Origin: CAYWHE01 sp964458125
Lineage (GTDB): Bacteria > Bacteroidota > Bacteroidia > AKYH767-A > OLB10
NCBI GenBank assembly: GCA_964458125.1
Contig: CAYWHE010000241.1
Location: 1-5,425, forward strand
DNA: 5,425 nucleotides
Reading direction: 5' to 3'
Under the pieces are notes generated by a model. It was not told the DNA's origin and searched no databases. It saw only the letters and a program-made list of their open reading frames with translations. Of this stretch, positions 1-5,425 are shown in pieces (the stretch's first letter is position 1; the number at the start of each line of letters is the position of its first letter). Position numbers and translations under genes: made by a program.

Positions 1-23
1 ACAAATAAAATTTTCCATGTTGA

Positions 24-54
24 TACCTCGCAGCTTGCTGCGAGGAGGTTCATT
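24..54. repeat. REP-like GC-rich hairpin upstream of yidC
   Basis: Arms CCTCGCAGC (26-34) and GCTGCGAGG (37-45) are perfectly complementary over 9 bp with TT at the centre; folded as RNA this is more likely an 8-bp stem closed by a CTTG tetraloop, a known stable loop type. The hairpin is preceded by TAC and followed by AGGTTCATT, a flank partly shared with the hairpins at 2532 and 5314. There is no T-run after it, so it is not a typical intrinsic terminator for a gene left of the window. It lies about 75 bases upstream of the yidC -7 box, outside the core promoter. The structure is seen directly; membership of a dispersed REP-like family is inferred. Confidence 0.7.
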
Positions 55-119
55 CGACGGCTGTTTTACCGGATCATCTGAATATTCGCGGGATTATTTT
101 ATGGTTTGAGTAGCTTGGC

Positions 120-127
120 TATCTTTG
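120..127 (+). promoter_or_regulatory. Bacteroidota-type -7 promoter element of yidC
   Basis: TATCTTTG matches the Bacteroidota sigma-ABfr -7 consensus TAnnTTTG exactly. Transcription would start near 133-135, leaving a leader of about 15 bases before the yidC ATG at 150. A TTTG at 105-108 is only 11 bases upstream, closer than the usual -33/-7 spacing of roughly 20, so the -33 element is not convincingly identified. This promoter probably serves both yidC and the lipoprotein gene behind it. Confidence 0.6.
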
Positions 128-149
128 CGGTCAATTTTTCGGGAATCGA

Positions 150-2003
150 ATGGATAAAAATTCAATCATCGGGCTGGTGCTGATGGGTGTCGTGCTGATC
201 GCCTTTGGGATATGGAGCAGCCCGGATAAGGAAGAGATGGAAGCCATGAAGAGGCGCCAGGACTCCATTGCCGCACTTGAAAAAAAGGTGATGACAGACA
301 CCCTGCAGGGCATTCAAAACCTGAGCGCATCACCATCCCCTGAGCCGTCAGCTATCGACAGCAGCCAGGAAGCCGGCGTTTCCGATTCACTCCGGAAATT
401 TCAGGCATTTGGCATGTTTGCCGCCGCGTCTGAAGGACAGGAGCAATTGCTGACGCTTGAAAATGAGTTCCTGGAAGTAACCCTGACCAACAGGGGGGGG
501 AAGGTTAAATCGGTTCATCTAAAACAATATAAACGCTATGATGGCAGTCCCCTGGTGCTGTTTGAGGGTGACAGCAATGTTTTCGGACTGAATTTCTTTT
601 CACAGAACCGGACGATTGCCACCAACAATCTTTTTTTCAAGCCTGTTCCCGTAGCGTCCGGGGCGAAAAACAGCATCAGACTCCGGCTCGAGGCCAGTTC
701 CGGCAGTTACCTGGATTATGTTTATTCGCTTGAACCGAATTCCTACCTGCTTCAGTTTGATTTGCAGGCCATCGGCATGCAGCAGATTGTAGCCTCCAAC
801 TCCAATTACCTTGAGCTGGAATGGAAACAAAGTCTGCCCACGCAGGAAAAGGATATTCCCAATCAGCGCAGCGGCAGTGCCTTATATTACAAATACATCG
901 ATGATGATGTGGAGGAACTTTCCGCCACCGCAGATGATCAGAAATCGATAAAGACAAAAGTAAAATGGGTGGCTTTTAAACAGCAGTTTTTCACTTCTGT
1001 CGCCCTGGCCGACAACAGTTTCGACAAACCAACGGACATCAGCTGCAAAACCAATACGGCCTCCGAGACCGAAGTGAAGCAAATGGCCGCCCTGTTTTCC
1101 ATTCCGTTTGAACATAAGGCGGCAGAAAATTTCAGCATGCAGTTTTATTACGGCCCCAACCATTATCAGACCTTAAAAAAAATCGGGTTTGACCTCGAAA
1201 AGCAGATCCCGCTTGGCTGGGGAATTTTTGGCTGGGTAAACAAATACCTGGTGATCCCGATATTTAATTTTCTGAACAGTTTCAATTTGAACTTTGGCCT
1301 GATCATTCTCATCCTGACCATTGTCATCAAACTTATTCTGACGCCCTTTACTTATAAATCATACCTCTCCACGGCAAAAATGAAGGTGTTGAAACCGGAG
1401 GTGGATGAAATTCAGGCCAAACGCGGGGATGATCCCATGAAAACCCAGCAGGAGCTGATGGCGCTGTACCGGAAGGCCGGTGTCAACCCGTTGGGCGGGT
1501 GCATTCCCATGTTGTTCCAGATGCCGATCCTGATAGCCATGTTCCGCTTCTTCCCGTCTTCCATTGAGCTGAGACAGGAAAGTTTTTTATGGGCTGAAGA
1601 TTTATCCACCTATGATTCCATCCTGGACCTGAGTTTCAGCATTCCTTTTTACGGCAACCACGTCAGTCTCTTCACCCTGCTGATGACCCTGTCAACCCTG
1701 CTGTACACTTATGTAAACAACCAGATGGCTGTCGGTACCAATCCGCAGATGAAGTGGATGATGTACCTGATGCCCATTGCTTTTTTGGGATTCCTCAACA
1801 ACTATTCTGCGGGTCTGAGTTATTATTATTTCCTGGCCAACATGATCAGCTTTGGCCAGCAGTACCTGTTCCGGGCCCTGGTGGATGAGAAAGCCATTCA
1901 TGCCCGGATACAGGAAAATAAAAAGAAGCCGCAGACCGCCAAAAAATCAGGCTTTCAGCAAAGGCTGGAGCAGATGGCCAGGGAAAGAGGGTATAAAAAA
2001 TAA
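150..2003 (+). CDS. yidC: Membrane protein insertase YidC (Oxa1/Alb3 family)
   Basis: YidC inserts inner-membrane proteins, alone or with SecYEG, and helps fold them. The 617-residue product has the layout of the Gram-negative form: an N-terminal transmembrane anchor (about 5-22), a charged, proline/serine-rich linker (about 25-95), a large periplasmic beta domain (about 98-340, ending near the typical WVAFKQQFF segment at 273-281), then the conserved 60KD_IMP core. In the core, TM2 (about 382-400) carries K394 in IVIKLILTP, where E. coli has the groove arginine R366. The cytoplasmic coiled hairpin (AKMKVLKPEV, 409-418) and NPLGGCIPMLFQMPI (446-460) follow, with further TM segments around 502-521, 533-548 and 553-573. 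The tail 580-617 is strongly basic, a trait linked to ribosome contact. The ATG at 150 sits just behind an exact -7 box and directly begins the anchor helix; GGGA at 141-144 is at best a weak ribosome site. A run of eight G at 493-500 encodes part of RGGK. Identification is secure. Confidence 0.98.
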   Translation: MDKNSIIGLVLMGVVLIAFGIWSSPDKEEMEAMKRRQDSIAALEKKVMTDTLQGIQNLSASPSPEPSAIDSSQEAGVSDSLRKFQAFGMFAAASEGQEQLLTLENEFLEVTLTNRGGKVKSVHLKQYKRYDGSPLVLFEGDSNVFGLNFFSQNRTIATNNLFFKPVPVASGAKNSIRLRLEASSGSYLDYVYSLEPNSYLLQFDLQAIGMQQIVASNSNYLELEWKQSLPTQEKDIPNQRSGSALYYKYIDDDVEELSATADDQKSIKTKVKWVAFKQQFFTSVALADNSFDKPTDISCKTNTASETEVKQMAALFSIPFEHKAAENFSMQFYYGPNHYQTLKKIGFDLEKQIPLGWGIFGWVNKYLVIPIFNFLNSFNLNFGLIILILTIVIKLILTPFTYKSYLSTAKMKVLKPEVDEIQAKRGDDPMKTQQELMALYRKAGVNPLGGCIPMLFQMPILIAMFRFFPSSIELRQESFLWAEDLSTYDSILDLSFSIPFYGNHVSLFTLLMTLSTLLYTYVNNQMAVGTNPQMKWMMYLMPIAFLGFLNNYSAGLSYYYFLANMISFGQQYLFRALVDEKAIHARIQENKKKPQTAKKSGFQQRLEQMARERGYKK

Positions 2004-2010
2004 ACCGAAG

Positions 2011-2529
2011 ATGAAAAGCCCGCGACTTATACGTATACCGGTATTGTTAGGATTGCTGGCTGTTGTTTTCCTGCTTTCCTGCAAGGGAACCAAACAGGCC
2101 GCACATTCCGGCGAGCCGGTTTCAACCGACCCGGACAGTCTTTTTGCCGCCATTGAGCGGACTCCCTGTTTTGGCCGTTGTCCCACTTATGTGATTTCCA
2201 TTTATAAAAGCGGCTACGTGGTGTATGAAGGCAGGCAATTTGTTGAAAATATCGGTTTTTTTTATACCTTTATATCGAAAAAACAACTGGACGGCATATC
2301 GGCCATGGCTGACAAAACCGGGTTTGCAGGAATGAAAGACGCCTATCATGATCCGAACATCGTGGATGTACCCAGCACCTTCACCACCTGCCGGGTGAAC
2401 GGAAAACTGAAAAGGATAGACAATACCTTCGGAGAACCACCTCAGGGGCTGCTTGATTTCGAGAGTTTCCTGGACAACATGTTCACCGGAACCAAGTGGA
2501 CCAGGATACCGGGCTCCATCAGGGAGTGA
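2011..2529 (+). CDS. DUF6438-type lipoprotein of unknown function
   Basis: This 172-residue protein begins with a lipoprotein signal: basic residues (K2, R5, R8), a hydrophobic stretch (about 9-22) and the lipobox LLSC with the acceptor cysteine at C24. After a short polar linker comes RTPCFGRCPTY (50-60), followed by ISIYKSGYVVYEG, the hallmark start of the DUF6438 domain common in Bacteroidota; the domain fills the rest of the protein. Its function is unknown. C53 and C57 form a CxxxC pair that could be a disulfide in the envelope (inference). The ATG at 2011 is chosen because it starts the signal peptide and lies 7 bases after the yidC stop; the frame is open further upstream, but that part lies inside yidC. 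The spacing suggests an operon with yidC, though this may only reflect shared expression. The product should be membrane-anchored and face the periplasm, or the surface after export. A run of eight T at 2256-2263 encodes the GFFY region. Confidence 0.85.
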   Translation: MKSPRLIRIPVLLGLLAVVFLLSCKGTKQAAHSGEPVSTDPDSLFAAIERTPCFGRCPTYVISIYKSGYVVYEGRQFVENIGFFYTFISKKQLDGISAMADKTGFAGMKDAYHDPNIVDVPSTFTTCRVNGKLKRIDNTFGEPPQGLLDFESFLDNMFTGTKWTRIPGSIRE

Positions 2530-2531
2530 AT

Positions 2532-2561
2532 TACTCCGCCGCCAGCGGCGGGGATTTCATC
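2532..2561. repeat. REP-like GC-rich hairpin between lipoprotein gene and hpd
   Basis: Arms CTCCGCCGC (2534-2542) and GCGGCGGGG (2545-2553) pair over 9 bp, with one G-T wobble and CA at the centre. It begins 4 bases after the lipoprotein stop. It is followed by ATTTCATCC, not a T-run, so simple intrinsic termination is doubtful; it could still protect the 3' end of the upstream mRNA. Its frame, TAC before and TTCATYCG after, matches that of the hairpin at 24-54 although the stem bases differ. The rest of the gap (2562-2592) shows no TAnnTTTG box and no Shine-Dalgarno sequence, so how hpd is transcribed is not evident. Confidence 0.65.
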
Positions 2562-2592
2562 CGGATAAATTAAACACGATAACAGATTACTC

Positions 2593-3729
2593 ATGTCAAC
2601 AACATTTGCACCAGGAAACGAGGTAAAGGCAGCAGAAACAGCCGACTTCCTCCCGTTAAACGGAACCGATTACGTAGAATATTATGTGGGCAATGCCAAG
2701 CAGGCCGCCTACTATTACCAGGCTGCTTTTGGCTTTTCGCTGGTATCCTATGCCGGCCCGGAAACCGGTGTGCGGGATAAGGTTTCCTATGTCCTGCAGC
2801 AGAATAAAGTCAGACTGGTGATGACTTCCCCCCTGCGCCCCGATTCACCGATCATGGAGCATATTGTCAGGCACAGTGACGGTGTGAAGGTACTGGCTTT
2901 AGGGGTGGATGATGCGGAAAAATCCTGGCAGGAAGCCACCAGTCGTGGCGCCCGCAGTGCCGAAGCGCCCAAAACCATCCGGGATGAATTCGGCGAGGTT
3001 AAAGTGGCATCCATTCATACCTATGGAGACACCCTGCATACTTTTGTGGAACGCAGGAACTACAAGGGGCCTTTTATGCCCGGCTATAAACCGGCAACCG
3101 GCAAATTTAAAGTTGTTCCCGTTGGCCTGCAGTATATCGACCATTGCGTAGGCAACGTGGAACTGGGAAAAATGAATGAATGGGTTCATTTTTATGAGCA
3201 CGTGATGGGCTTTAAAACCATCATCACCTTTGACGACCAGGACATCTCCACTGAATATTCGGCCCTGATGAGCAAGGTGGTGAGTAACGGCAATGGCTAT
3301 GTGAAATTTCCGATCAACGAACCGGCTGAAGGAAAAAAGAAATCACAGATCGATGAATACCTGGAATTTTATAATGGTCCGGGTGTGCAGCACATCGCCA
3401 TCATCACCGACAACATTGTGGAAACGGTATCGGAACTGATCAACCGCGGTGTTGATTTCCTGACCGTACCTACCAGTTATTACGACACCCTGCAGGAACG
3501 TGTGGGCCGGATAGACGAGGACATTGAATCCCTGAAAAAACTGGGCATACTGGTGGATCGCGATGACGAAGGGTACCTGTTGCAGATCTTCACCAAACCC
3601 GTGGAGGACAGGCCAACGCTTTTTTATGAAATCATCCAGCGCAAAGGAGCCAAATCATTCGGCAAGGGAAATTTTAAGGCTTTGTTTGAGGCCATTGAAC
3701 GGGAGCAGGCGCTGCGGGGTAACCTGTAA
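2593..3729 (+). CDS. hpd: 4-hydroxyphenylpyruvate dioxygenase
   Basis: The enzyme converts 4-hydroxyphenylpyruvate and O2 to homogentisate and CO2 in the cytoplasm, the second step of tyrosine catabolism; in some bacteria homogentisate also feeds quinone or pyomelanin synthesis. The 378-residue length is typical. It has two vicinal-oxygen-chelate halves: a degenerate N-terminal one (about 24-150) and a catalytic C-terminal one (about 178-350). The Fe(II) ligands are visible as H184 (YIDHCVGNV), H267 (GVQHIAIITDNI) and E346 (LFYEIIQRKG), each three less than in the Streptomyces enzyme (187, 270, 349). The C-terminal FGKGNFKALFEAIE (356-369) is the gating helix characteristic of HPD, which argues against hydroxymandelate synthase. 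The ATG at 2593 fits the family start and lacks a Shine-Dalgarno sequence. No other tyrosine-pathway gene (such as hmgA) is in the window. It converges with pabB, 67 bases between the stops. Confidence 0.97.
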   Translation: MSTTFAPGNEVKAAETADFLPLNGTDYVEYYVGNAKQAAYYYQAAFGFSLVSYAGPETGVRDKVSYVLQQNKVRLVMTSPLRPDSPIMEHIVRHSDGVKVLALGVDDAEKSWQEATSRGARSAEAPKTIRDEFGEVKVASIHTYGDTLHTFVERRNYKGPFMPGYKPATGKFKVVPVGLQYIDHCVGNVELGKMNEWVHFYEHVMGFKTIITFDDQDISTEYSALMSKVVSNGNGYVKFPINEPAEGKKKSQIDEYLEFYNGPGVQHIAIITDNIVETVSELINRGVDFLTVPTSYYDTLQERVGRIDEDIESLKKLGILVDRDDEGYLLQIFTKPVEDRPTLFYEIIQRKGAKSFGKGNFKALFEAIEREQALRGNL

Positions 3730-3767
3730 CCTTTTCCGGCTCTTTTTATCGGTTCATTACGTTCATG

Positions 3768-3796
3768 TGCCGCGAAGACTGCCTGTGCAGGCGGCA
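3768..3796. repeat. Bulged hairpin at the hpd/pabB convergent junction
   Basis: TGCCGC (3768-3773) pairs with GCGGCA (3791-3796), and inside it CTGC (3779-3782) pairs with GCAG (3787-3790). This gives a 10-bp stem with a 5-base bulge (GAAGA, 3774-3778) and a CTGT loop; GCCTG/CAGGC (3781-3785/3788-3792) is a competing pairing. The outer arm ends exactly at the base next to the pabB stop codon. GGTTCATT at 3751-3758 and GTTCAT at 3761-3766 lie just to the left, echoing the flanks of other hairpins here. No T-run follows on either strand, so it may be a bidirectional terminator of non-standard type or a REP-like repeat; the sequence does not decide. Confidence 0.5.
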
Positions 3797-5128
3797 TCAT
3801 CCGGGATCTTCCCGGAGACGCGCTCCGATGGCGCTGATGGCATAACCGGCTTTCAGCAGGCATTCTTCATATTCCTGCCCGGCATTCGATTGCGCGGTGA
3901 TGGCGCTGCCGGCCGAGATGGAAAGATGTTGCGTTTGCGAGTCATACAGGAAACTCCTGATGATGACGTTCAGGTCAAAATCTCCGGAAGGACTGATGTA
4001 CCCGGCGCAGCCGGAAAAGACCCCCCGCCTGGTTTTTTCATAGTCTTCTATCAGCTGCATCGCTCGTATTTTTGGAGCGCCGGTCATGGAGCCCATCGGA
4101 AAGGTCCTTTGGATGATATCCCGGAACGTTACCTTCGGGGCCAGGGTACAGGATACGGTTGAAATCATCTGGTGTACCCGGGGAAACGTATAAATGCCGA
4201 ATAATTCATCCACGTGAACGGTTCCCCTTTCTGCCAAAGCAGACAAGTCGTTCCGGACAAGATCAACGATCATCACATTTTCCGCGCGCTCCTTTTCATT
4301 TTCAGACAATTCCTTCCTGCGGAGTTCATCTTCTTCTCTCCCTTCTGCACGGGATGCCGTTCCCTTCATGGGTTGTGACACCAGCCTGTTTTCTTTCTTT
4401 CTTAAAAAGCGCTCCGGACTGGCACCAATCAGGTACCGGTCGTTGATCCGCATATAACATGAAAAAGATGACGCCGTTTCCCGGTTCAGTAGAGCATACA
4501 GCGACAAAGGATCTTCCTTTACCCCGGCAGCATGGAAGGACAGGCAATAATTTAATTCGTAAACATCTCCGTCCAGGATGTGCCTGCTGATTTTTTCGAA
4601 CTGCTCCACGTATTCCTTTTTCTTCATGTTACAATGGAAATCAATCGGTGCGGGTAAAACCGGTTCCCATAATGCAGTCTGGCAAATGGCCTGGTAACAG
4701 CGCTCGGCATTCGGGTAGGCAGGGCTTCTTTCATCCAGTATCAGCGTAACCCGGCGGTTCCTGCATAAGACCACCAACTCGGGAATGAAAAAGAATGCCG
4801 GCGGAAAGGGGATGGGATCGGGGTTGCGTGAATGCAACTTCCCGATCGTGTTTTTAATGTCATAGCCGATAAAACCGAACCACCATGCTTTTTCATTTTC
4901 CAGGGCCGTTTGAAAATCCGTCAGAAAATGTTCGTTCCCGGTGCAGGCCGCTACCGCTCCTATTCCGGCCATCCATTCGCAGGGTTCCCAATGCTGTCCG
5001 GTATGGTTGATTTCCCGGTTGCCATCGAGGAGGGCTGCTTTTTGGAAGCCCTTCATCCAGTTCATCAGGCGAAGTTTGAAGGAATCCGTATCCCGACAGT
5101 CAAAATCAACGCGTATACTCCTGTTCAT
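3797..5128 (-). CDS. pabB: Aminodeoxychorismate synthase component I
   Basis: PabB converts chorismate, with ammonia from a glutamine amidotransferase partner (PabA), to 4-amino-4-deoxychorismate, the precursor of p-aminobenzoate and folate. The 443-residue protein has the family layout: an N-terminal domain with WWFGFIGYD (82-90), then the chorismate-binding domain from about 170, with GDVYELNYC (187-195), ASPERFL (236-242), DLVRNDL (289-295), FPMGSMTGAPK (343-353) and ISAGSAI (404-410). PMKGT (253-257) carries K255, the lysine that serves as nucleophile in aminodeoxychorismate synthases; anthranilate synthase (TrpE) has alanine there, so PabB is favoured. No amidotransferase or PabC lyase domain is fused; the partner must be encoded elsewhere. 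The ATG at 5128 is the first after an in-frame TAG (5152-5150) and has no Shine-Dalgarno sequence. The last codons (encoding about R438-P442) overlap a 7-bp hairpin at 3800-3816, right before the TGA. Confidence 0.95.
   Translation of the reverse strand: MNRSIRVDFDCRDTDSFKLRLMNWMKGFQKAALLDGNREINHTGQHWEPCEWMAGIGAVAACTGNEHFLTDFQTALENEKAWWFGFIGYDIKNTIGKLHSRNPDPIPFPPAFFFIPELVVLCRNRRVTLILDERSPAYPNAERCYQAICQTALWEPVLPAPIDFHCNMKKKEYVEQFEKISRHILDGDVYELNYCLSFHAAGVKEDPLSLYALLNRETASSFSCYMRINDRYLIGASPERFLRKKENRLVSQPMKGTASRAEGREEDELRRKELSENEKERAENVMIVDLVRNDLSALAERGTVHVDELFGIYTFPRVHQMISTVSCTLAPKVTFRDIIQRTFPMGSMTGAPKIRAMQLIEDYEKTRRGVFSGCAGYISPSGDFDLNVIIRSFLYDSQTQHLSISAGSAITAQSNAGQEYEECLLKAGYAISAIGARLREDPG
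3800..3816. repeat. Hairpin inside the last codons of pabB
   Basis: TCCGGGA (3800-3806) and TCCCGGA (3810-3816) form a perfect 7-bp stem with a 3-base TCT loop. It overlaps the final pabB codons and is separated by only three bases from the bulged hairpin at 3768-3796, so a pabB transcript would end in two tandem hairpins, and an hpd read-through transcript would meet the same pair. A role in 3' end formation is inferred. The pairing could partly be a by-product of the codons used, but those codons were free to vary. Confidence 0.5.
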
Positions 5129-5144
5129 TTCCGTTAAGAAGGTG

Positions 5145-5152
5145 CAATGCTA
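5145..5152 (-). promoter_or_regulatory. Probable -7 element of pabB
   Basis: On the minus strand TAGCATTG matches the Bacteroidota -7 consensus TAnnTTTG at 5 of its 6 fixed positions. It ends 16 bases before the pabB ATG at 5128, close to the spacing of the exact -7 box ahead of yidC (22 bases). No -33 motif lies at the usual distance; that position falls within the palindrome at 5160-5175. Confidence 0.35.
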
Positions 5153-5159
5153 ATTATTT

Positions 5160-5175
5160 TACTCCAAACGGAGTA
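5160..5175. promoter_or_regulatory. Perfect palindrome upstream of pabB, possible operator
   Basis: TACTCC (5160-5165) and GGAGTA (5170-5175) are exact inverted repeats around AAAC. If the -7 box at 5145-5152 is used, the palindrome sits about 20-37 bases upstream of the transcription start, where a repressor or activator could act on RNA polymerase. It could also form a small stem-loop in a transcript from a promoter further upstream. Which protein might bind it is unknown. Confidence 0.4.
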
Positions 5176-5194
5176 TTTGACCCGGAATATTTGA
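5170..5194. repeat. Two-copy direct repeat upstream of pabB
   Basis: GGAGTATTTGA (5170-5180) and GGAATATTTGA (5184-5194) are identical at 10 of 11 bases and separated by CCC, a period of 14. The first copy overlaps the right arm of the palindrome at 5160-5175, so both could belong to one regulatory site. Chance or an ancient duplication is the alternative. Confidence 0.45.
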
Positions 5195-5284
5195 ACCTGG
5201 CTCAGCAGCAGTTTTTCGGTACCGGCATCCCGCCAAATGGAAAAATCGACATGAACCTGGGGGAGCGTCAACTGATTGATTCAA

Positions 5285-5333
5285 AACCCCGCTGCCTGCA
5301 GCGGAATCGGGATCCAGGGCTTGCCCTGGGGTT
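5285..5333. repeat. Composite inverted pair of hairpins (BIME-like)
   Basis: Two short hairpins lie head to head: CCGCTGC (5289-5295) with GCAGCGG (5298-5304), centre CT; and CCAGGGC (5314-5320) with GCCCTGG (5323-5329), centre TT. The outer ends AACCCC (5285-5290) and GGGGTT (5328-5333) are also exact inverted repeats, and the middle GGAATC/GATCC is nearly palindromic. The whole 49-base unit can thus fold into a cloverleaf-like structure. The second hairpin shares its GCTTGC centre and a following GGTTCAT with the hairpin at 24-54. Paired inverted REPs (BIMEs) of enterobacteria have this organisation; assignment to that class is by structure only. Confidence 0.6.
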
Positions 5334-5381
5334 CATACCCTTAATTCGGCTTGTTCTGATTTCCGAAAATTGTAATGGACG

Positions 5382-5400
5382 TTCTCCCCATGCGGGAGAA
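5382..5400. repeat. Hairpin in the right-hand intergenic region
   Basis: TTCTCCC (5382-5388) and GGGAGAA (5394-5400) form a perfect 7-bp stem around CATGC. It is followed by TAACCTTAAAC rather than a T-run. It lies 48 bases right of the composite element but does not share its centre or flanks, so it may be a different repeat type. Confidence 0.45.
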
Positions 5401-5425
5401 TAACCTTAAACGGCCAGTATGCTAT

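Larger units (their letters stand above)
5195..5425. other. Gene-free tail of the window
   Basis: No supportable gene is seen here. The plus-strand frame is open up to the stop ending at 5403, but it has only a TTG (5191) or an internal ATG (5251) as start, resembles no family I recognise, and runs straight through the inverted repeats at 5285-5333 and 5382-5400. No tRNA or other RNA gene is apparent. A gene to the right of the window may begin after 5425; the final 20 bases show no clear promoter. Confidence 0.5.

Noticed and set aside
1852..2010. Upstream extension of the lipoprotein reading frame to an ATG at 1852
   Set aside because: It lies entirely within yidC in another frame; the ATG at 2011 starts a clear lipoprotein signal peptide directly after the yidC stop.
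2534..2553. Intrinsic terminator of the yidC-lipoprotein transcript
   Set aside because: The stem is strong, but it is followed by ATTTCATCC rather than a T-run, and its flanks match another hairpin, so a repeat element is the better call.
2593..3729. Hydroxymandelate synthase instead of HPD
   Set aside because: Both share the iron ligands, but the C-terminal FGKGNFKALFEAIE helix is typical of HPD and no antibiotic biosynthesis genes accompany it.
3563..4162. 199-codon plus-strand open frame over the hpd end and the pabB 3' part
   Set aside because: It overlaps two confidently identified genes (hpd in another frame, pabB on the opposite strand), crosses the hairpins between them and has no recognisable domain.
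3797..5128. Anthranilate synthase component I (TrpE) instead of PabB
   Set aside because: The PMKGT motif has the lysine typical of aminodeoxychorismate synthase where TrpE has alanine, and no trp genes are nearby.
24..5400. CRISPR array
   Set aside because: The repeats are few, widely spaced, differ in stem sequence and have no regular spacers; no cas genes are present.
5191..5403. 70-codon plus-strand open frame starting with TTG
   Set aside because: It passes through two inverted-repeat elements, lacks an ATG at its start and matches no family I recognise; kept only as a possible remnant in the findings.

Overview
The window looks like a piece of a Bacteroidota chromosome (phylum inferred, genus not determinable). 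Evidence: a large YidC with a long basic C-terminal tail, a DUF6438-type lipoprotein, a hydroxyphenylpyruvate dioxygenase of Bacteroidota type, an exact TAnnTTTG -7 promoter element, and no convincing Shine-Dalgarno sequence before any of the four genes. Base composition is near-balanced and looks similar across all four genes, so nothing suggests recent transfer of a coding sequence.

Layout. Positions 1-149 hold a GC-rich hairpin and the promoter of yidC. yidC (150-2003, +) is followed after 7 bases by a small lipoprotein gene (2011-2529, +), probably co-transcribed. A 63-base gap with a second hairpin precedes hpd (2593-3729, +). hpd converges on pabB (3797-5128, -), with two back-to-back hairpins at the junction. 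pabB has its own upstream region (5129-5200) with a weak promoter, a perfect palindrome and a short tandem repeat. The last ~230 bases (5195-5425) contain no supportable gene but hold a 49-base nested inverted-repeat element and another hairpin.

How the genes relate. They are housekeeping or metabolic genes rather than one pathway: membrane-protein insertion (YidC), an envelope lipoprotein of unknown role, tyrosine catabolism (HPD makes homogentisate) and folate synthesis (PabB makes aminodeoxychorismate with a PabA partner that is not in the window). HPD and PabB touch opposite ends of aromatic metabolism (breakdown of tyrosine, use of chorismate), but their convergent arrangement gives no sign of co-regulation.

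The most unusual signal is non-coding. Every intergenic gap carries at least one GC-rich, short-looped inverted repeat. Several share a layout (perfect stem, 2-base centre, then a TTCAT-containing flank) while the stem sequences differ, and two sit as an inverted pair. This resembles REP/BIME elements mobilised by IS200-like (RAYT) transposases, but no such transposase is present here. I do not see a new multi-gene system.
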